9,080 nucleotides of DNA, taken from Eggerthella sp. CAG:298. GTDB taxonomy: Bacteria > Actinomycetota > Coriobacteriia > Coriobacteriales > Eggerthellaceae. Each line of letters opens with the position of its first letter. Positions within the stretch are counted from its first letter, which is position 1. Position numbers and translations under genes: made by a program. Positions 7,064-9,080 of this stretch are shown piece by piece. Where the stretch lies: positions 1 through 9,080 of the forward strand of contig FR895149.1 in NCBI GenBank assembly GCA_000435675.1. The letters run 5' to 3'. The notes under the pieces were generated by a model that saw only the letters and a program-made list of their open reading frames with translations, made no database searches and was not told the DNA's origin.

Positions 7064-8130
7064 ACGAGCTTCGTCGTACGCGCTTTTCGCCGAGCGCCTT
7101 CATTAGGGGAAAGGCTCTCTTTCTTGCAGGATCGACGCTGTTCATCGTGCTCCTTACGCTCGTTTTGATCGTCTTGGAGGCTTCGGCCGGCGGGATCATC
7201 TTCATCGATCTGATCGCAGTCATAGGTGTTACGGGATACCTCATACTTCAGTATGCGCGCAGGGCATCCTTCTGGCATCAGGTCGAAGAGGCAATGACTA
7301 ACCTTGAACAGGGCGCGCACGTTGTCGATCTGGTCGATCCGCCTTCCTTCCTTGAAGGGCGGCTTGCCTATGAGGCTGCGCTTGCGATCGTGCAAGCCGA
7401 CAACCAAGAGATCACCGAGCTAAGATCGAATGCGCGCGAAAACGCTGAATATATCGAGCTATGGGTCCACGAGGTGAAGACACCGCTCTCGGCCGCGAAA
7501 CTCATCACCAAACGCATGAGCGGTCCCGATGCGCTCGCCTTGCGGCGCGAGCTTGAGCGCATGGACGATCTGATCTCACAATCGCTCTTCGCTGCGCGCA
7601 CTGAATCGCTGGTGGCTGACTATCTCATCAGGGAAGTGAACCTCGCAGACATTGCAAAAGAGGTATGCAAATCGCACATGCACTACCTCACTTCGCTCGG
7701 AGTCGCGCTCGATTTCCAGATCGACCCCGATACCACGGTATTCGCCGACAAGATGTGGCTCGAATTCATCATCACGCAGATCGTGGTGAACGCTGCCAAG
7801 TATGAAGCGCACACTATTTCATTCATTGCCTTCGAAGCGCAGCAGGAATCGTCGACCAGCTCGACCGTGCTCGAGATCAAAGATGATGGATGCGGCATTC
7901 CTGCCGAAGATGTGCCCCGTGTTTTCGATCGTGGATTCACCGGCGCGGTCGGACGCGCTCATGGGTCTGCTACGGGCATGGGTCTCTATCTGGTAGCGCG
8001 CATGTGTGCCCGTATGGGACTCTCGATCATGCTCGCTTCCGAAGAAGGTGTGGGCACCCGTGTGCAGATAGCCTTCCCGCACGACCGTCGCCGCGCGCTC
8101 CTTGAAAAGAGCAACCTTACGAAGGCGTAA
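7060..8130 (+). CDS. Intramembrane-sensing histidine kinase (BceS/GraS type)
   Basis: The product is a 356-residue membrane kinase. Two hydrophobic helices (about 18-40 and 45-64) are joined by only a few residues (around ASAGG), so there is essentially no extracellular sensor. This is the hallmark of BceS-type kinases, which detect peptide antibiotics through a partner ABC transporter. The H-box is WVHEVKTPL with H137, the form usual for this family. N244 marks the N-box, DDGCGI (275-280) the G1 box and ATGMGL (304-309) the G2 box. I chose the GTG at 7060 because it overlaps the regulator's TGA in a GTGA junction and leaves the first helix with a short basic N-terminus. The frame is open further upstream, but only inside the regulator gene. 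The gene is co-transcribed with the regulator. The ABC ATPase after the 172-base gap is the expected sensing partner. Confidence 0.93.
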   Translation: MNELRRTRFSPSAFIRGKALFLAGSTLFIVLLTLVLIVLEASAGGIIFIDLIAVIGVTGYLILQYARRASFWHQVEEAMTNLEQGAHVVDLVDPPSFLEGRLAYEAALAIVQADNQEITELRSNARENAEYIELWVHEVKTPLSAAKLITKRMSGPDALALRRELERMDDLISQSLFAARTESLVADYLIREVNLADIAKEVCKSHMHYLTSLGVALDFQIDPDTTVFADKMWLEFIITQIVVNAAKYEAHTISFIAFEAQQESSTSSTVLEIKDDGCGIPAEDVPRVFDRGFTGAVGRAHGSATGMGLYLVARMCARMGLSIMLASEEGVGTRVQIAFPHDRRRALLEKSNLTKA

Positions 8131-8143
8131 GGAGCATGTAAGG
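8127..8143 (+). repeat. Tandem GTAAGG direct repeat, candidate regulator site
   Basis: GTAAGG occurs at 8127-8132 and again at 8138-8143, an exact 11-base period. A third copy in inverted orientation (CCTTAC) lies at 8115-8120. Tandem hexamers one helical turn apart are the usual target layout of OmpR-family regulators. The first copy overlaps the kinase stop codon. The repeat sits upstream of the microprotein and ABC genes, where an activator of that operon would bind. I see no good -35/-10 pair in 8144-8302; the nearest -10-like hexamer is CAAGAT (8175-8180). Binding is inference. Confidence 0.35.
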
Positions 8144-8212
8144 CAAATCGATGGTAGCGTTTCGCTTGCGCGTGCAAGATGAAAGTGCGGGATCTCTGAG
8201 AAGCATTTCCGA

Positions 8213-8238
8213 GACATTCGCGGAAGTCGACATTCGCG
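8213..8238 (+). repeat. Direct repeat of GACATTCGCG in the ABC operon leader
   Basis: The ten bases GACATTCGCG occur at 8213-8222 and 8229-8238, 16 bases apart. The first copy also lies inside the inverted repeat TTCCG/CGGAA (8207-8211 and 8221-8225), and the second ends in the palindrome TTCGCGAA (8233-8240). The cluster sits about 65 bases before the microprotein start, where an operator or a structured leader could act. A small CCCC/GGGG stem (8252-8255 and 8261-8264) follows without a T-run, so it is not a terminator. Function unknown. Confidence 0.4.
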
Positions 8239-8302
8239 AAACACCTAACAGCCCCTTCTCGGGGATTCCGCGCAAGAATCTCACGATGAAAGGACGGAAG
8301 CA

Positions 8303-8428
8303 ATGTCACCACTGAAGATACTCAAGGGCGCATGTACGGTCGTTGGTGCAGCAGCGCTCAGCGCGACGGTGCTCATGATCGCGCTCCACACCTTCACCTC
8401 TCTTGAATTACCCCACGTAGAAAGGTAA
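8303..8428 (+). CDS. Small single-pass membrane protein (41 residues), unrecognised
   Basis: This ORF is supported by an AAAGGA (8289-8294) 8 bases before its ATG, by a coherent membrane-protein composition, and by its stop lying five bases from the next gene. A basic start (K5, K8) is followed by about 20 hydrophobic residues (10-29, rich in A, V, L and T) and a short polar tail ending LPHVER. It looks like one transmembrane helix with the N-terminus inside; no signal-peptidase site is convincing. Its last codons contain the ribosome-binding site of the ABC ATPase gene, so the two are probably translationally coupled. I do not recognise a family. It could be a subunit or modulator of the peptide-sensing transporter or kinase, or merely a leader peptide whose translation controls the ATPase. 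Confidence 0.6.
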   Translation: MSPLKILKGACTVVGAAALSATVLMIALHTFTSLELPHVER

Positions 8429-8433
8429 CTCCC

Positions 8434-9080
8434 ATGGCAGAAACCATTGCAACCCCACCTGCGACCGTTGTGGGCGCTCACGCGGTATCATCGCTCCTTT
8501 CCGTTCAGCATGCCGAAAAGGTCTTTGGCGCTAAGGGGAATCTGACGCACGCACTCGATGGGGTGAGCCTTAATATCGCTCAGGGTGAATTCGTTGCGAT
8601 CATGGGGCCTTCTGGCTCCGGCAAGACTACGCTGCTCAACTGCATCTCGACGATCGATCGCTTGACCAACGGGCGCATCTTGATAAAGGGGCGCGACATC
8701 ACGAAGCTGAGCACGCGTGCGCTTGCGAAATTCCGCCGCGACGAACTGGGCTTCATCTTCCAGGATTCGAACCTGCTCGACACCCTTACCGCCTATGAGA
8801 ACATCGCGCTTGCGCTCACGATCAAGGGCGTTCCGTCTTCGCAGATCCCGGCGCGCATCAACGATATTGCACGTAAACTCGGCGTTGATGCTCAGCTGAA
8901 CAAGTATCCGAACCAGATGTCGGGCGGTCAGTGTCAGCGCGTTGCGGCAGCGCGTGCTATCGTGTGCGATCCGTCACTCATCTTGGCGGACGAACCTACC
9001 GGTGCGCTCGATTCGCATAATGCTACGGTCATACTCGAAACGCTCGAGGGCATGAATAAGAACTTCGGCGCCACCATCCT
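8434..9080 (+). CDS. ABC transporter ATP-binding protein, BceA-like (runs off the right edge)
   Basis: The first 215 codons are in the window. An unusual Ala/Thr/Val-rich tail (residues 2-20) precedes the conserved nucleotide-binding domain. Walker A is GPSGSGKT (58-65), the Q-loop glutamine is Q110 in FIFQD, the signature is MSGGQ (162-166) and Walker B is LILADE (182-187). The D-loop region reads TGALDS (189-194). FIFQDSNLLDTLT and TGALDS are typical of the BceA/MacB-like class that powers peptide-antibiotic detoxification with a ten-TM BceB-like permease. The permease should follow outside the window. The ATG at 8434 is supported by AAAGG (8421-8425) at 8 bases, inside the end of the microprotein gene. 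A GTG at codon 13 is a less likely alternative start. Together with the upstream regulator and kinase it forms a Bce-type resistance module. Confidence 0.93.
   Translation, partial: MAETIATPPATVVGAHAVSSLLSVQHAEKVFGAKGNLTHALDGVSLNIAQGEFVAIMGPSGSGKTTLLNCISTIDRLTNGRILIKGRDITKLSTRALAKFRRDELGFIFQDSNLLDTLTAYENIALALTIKGVPSSQIPARINDIARKLGVDAQLNKYPNQMSGGQCQRVAAARAIVCDPSLILADEPTGALDSHNATVILETLEGMNKNFGATI

Noticed and set aside
8165..8178. CTTGC-GCGT-GCAAG hairpin after the kinase gene as a terminator
   Set aside because: The stem is only five bases and is followed by atgaaagtg, with no T-run on the plus strand.

Overview
The window is a dense block of signal-transduction genes from a moderately GC-rich bacterium. 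Codon use favours ctc, gcg, cgc and atc, and many codons end in g or c. Several soluble PAS-containing kinases and a PAS-PAS-GGDEF protein sit next to a Bce-type peptide-sensing module. Together these suggest a host-associated, low-complexity-envelope bacterium. My best guess is the Actinomycetota class Coriobacteriia (Eggerthellaceae or relatives), with Firmicutes as the alternative. This placement rests on protein style only, because no rRNA or marker gene is present.

Left to right: a 25-base hairpin (6-30) and about 100 non-coding bases lie downstream of a minus-strand 914-residue hybrid histidine kinase (133-2877). A 181-base divergent promoter region (2878-3058) separates it from a plus-strand 516-residue hybrid kinase (3059-4609). 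After a 182-base gap with a good extended -10 promoter comes a 478-residue PAS-PAS-GGDEF diguanylate cyclase (4792-6228, GTG start). After another promoter gap comes an overlapping two-gene operon: an OmpR-family response regulator (6359-7063) and a short intramembrane-sensing histidine kinase of the BceS/GraS type (7060-8130, GTG start, 4-base overlap). A 172-base gap with two sets of direct repeats leads to a 41-codon membrane microprotein (8303-8428). Five bases after it starts a BceA-like ABC transporter ATPase (8434 to beyond the right edge).

Functionally there are two neighbourhoods. The left one (two hybrid kinases and the cyclase) has three proteins with no predicted membrane segments. 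They sense through PAS domains and pass signal to receiver domains or to c-di-GMP. No HPt protein or DNA-binding output for the hybrid kinases is in the window. The right one is a peptide-antibiotic sensing and detoxification module in which the ABC transporter normally acts as co-sensor with the two-TM kinase. The permease expected next (BceB-like) would lie beyond base 9080.

The points most worth a second look are the microprotein at the head of the ABC operon, the tandem repeats between kinase and transporter, the inverted repeat bracketing the cyclase promoter, and a degenerate receiver-like domain at the N terminus of the large hybrid kinase. I see no mobile elements, tRNAs, rRNAs or CRISPR arrays.
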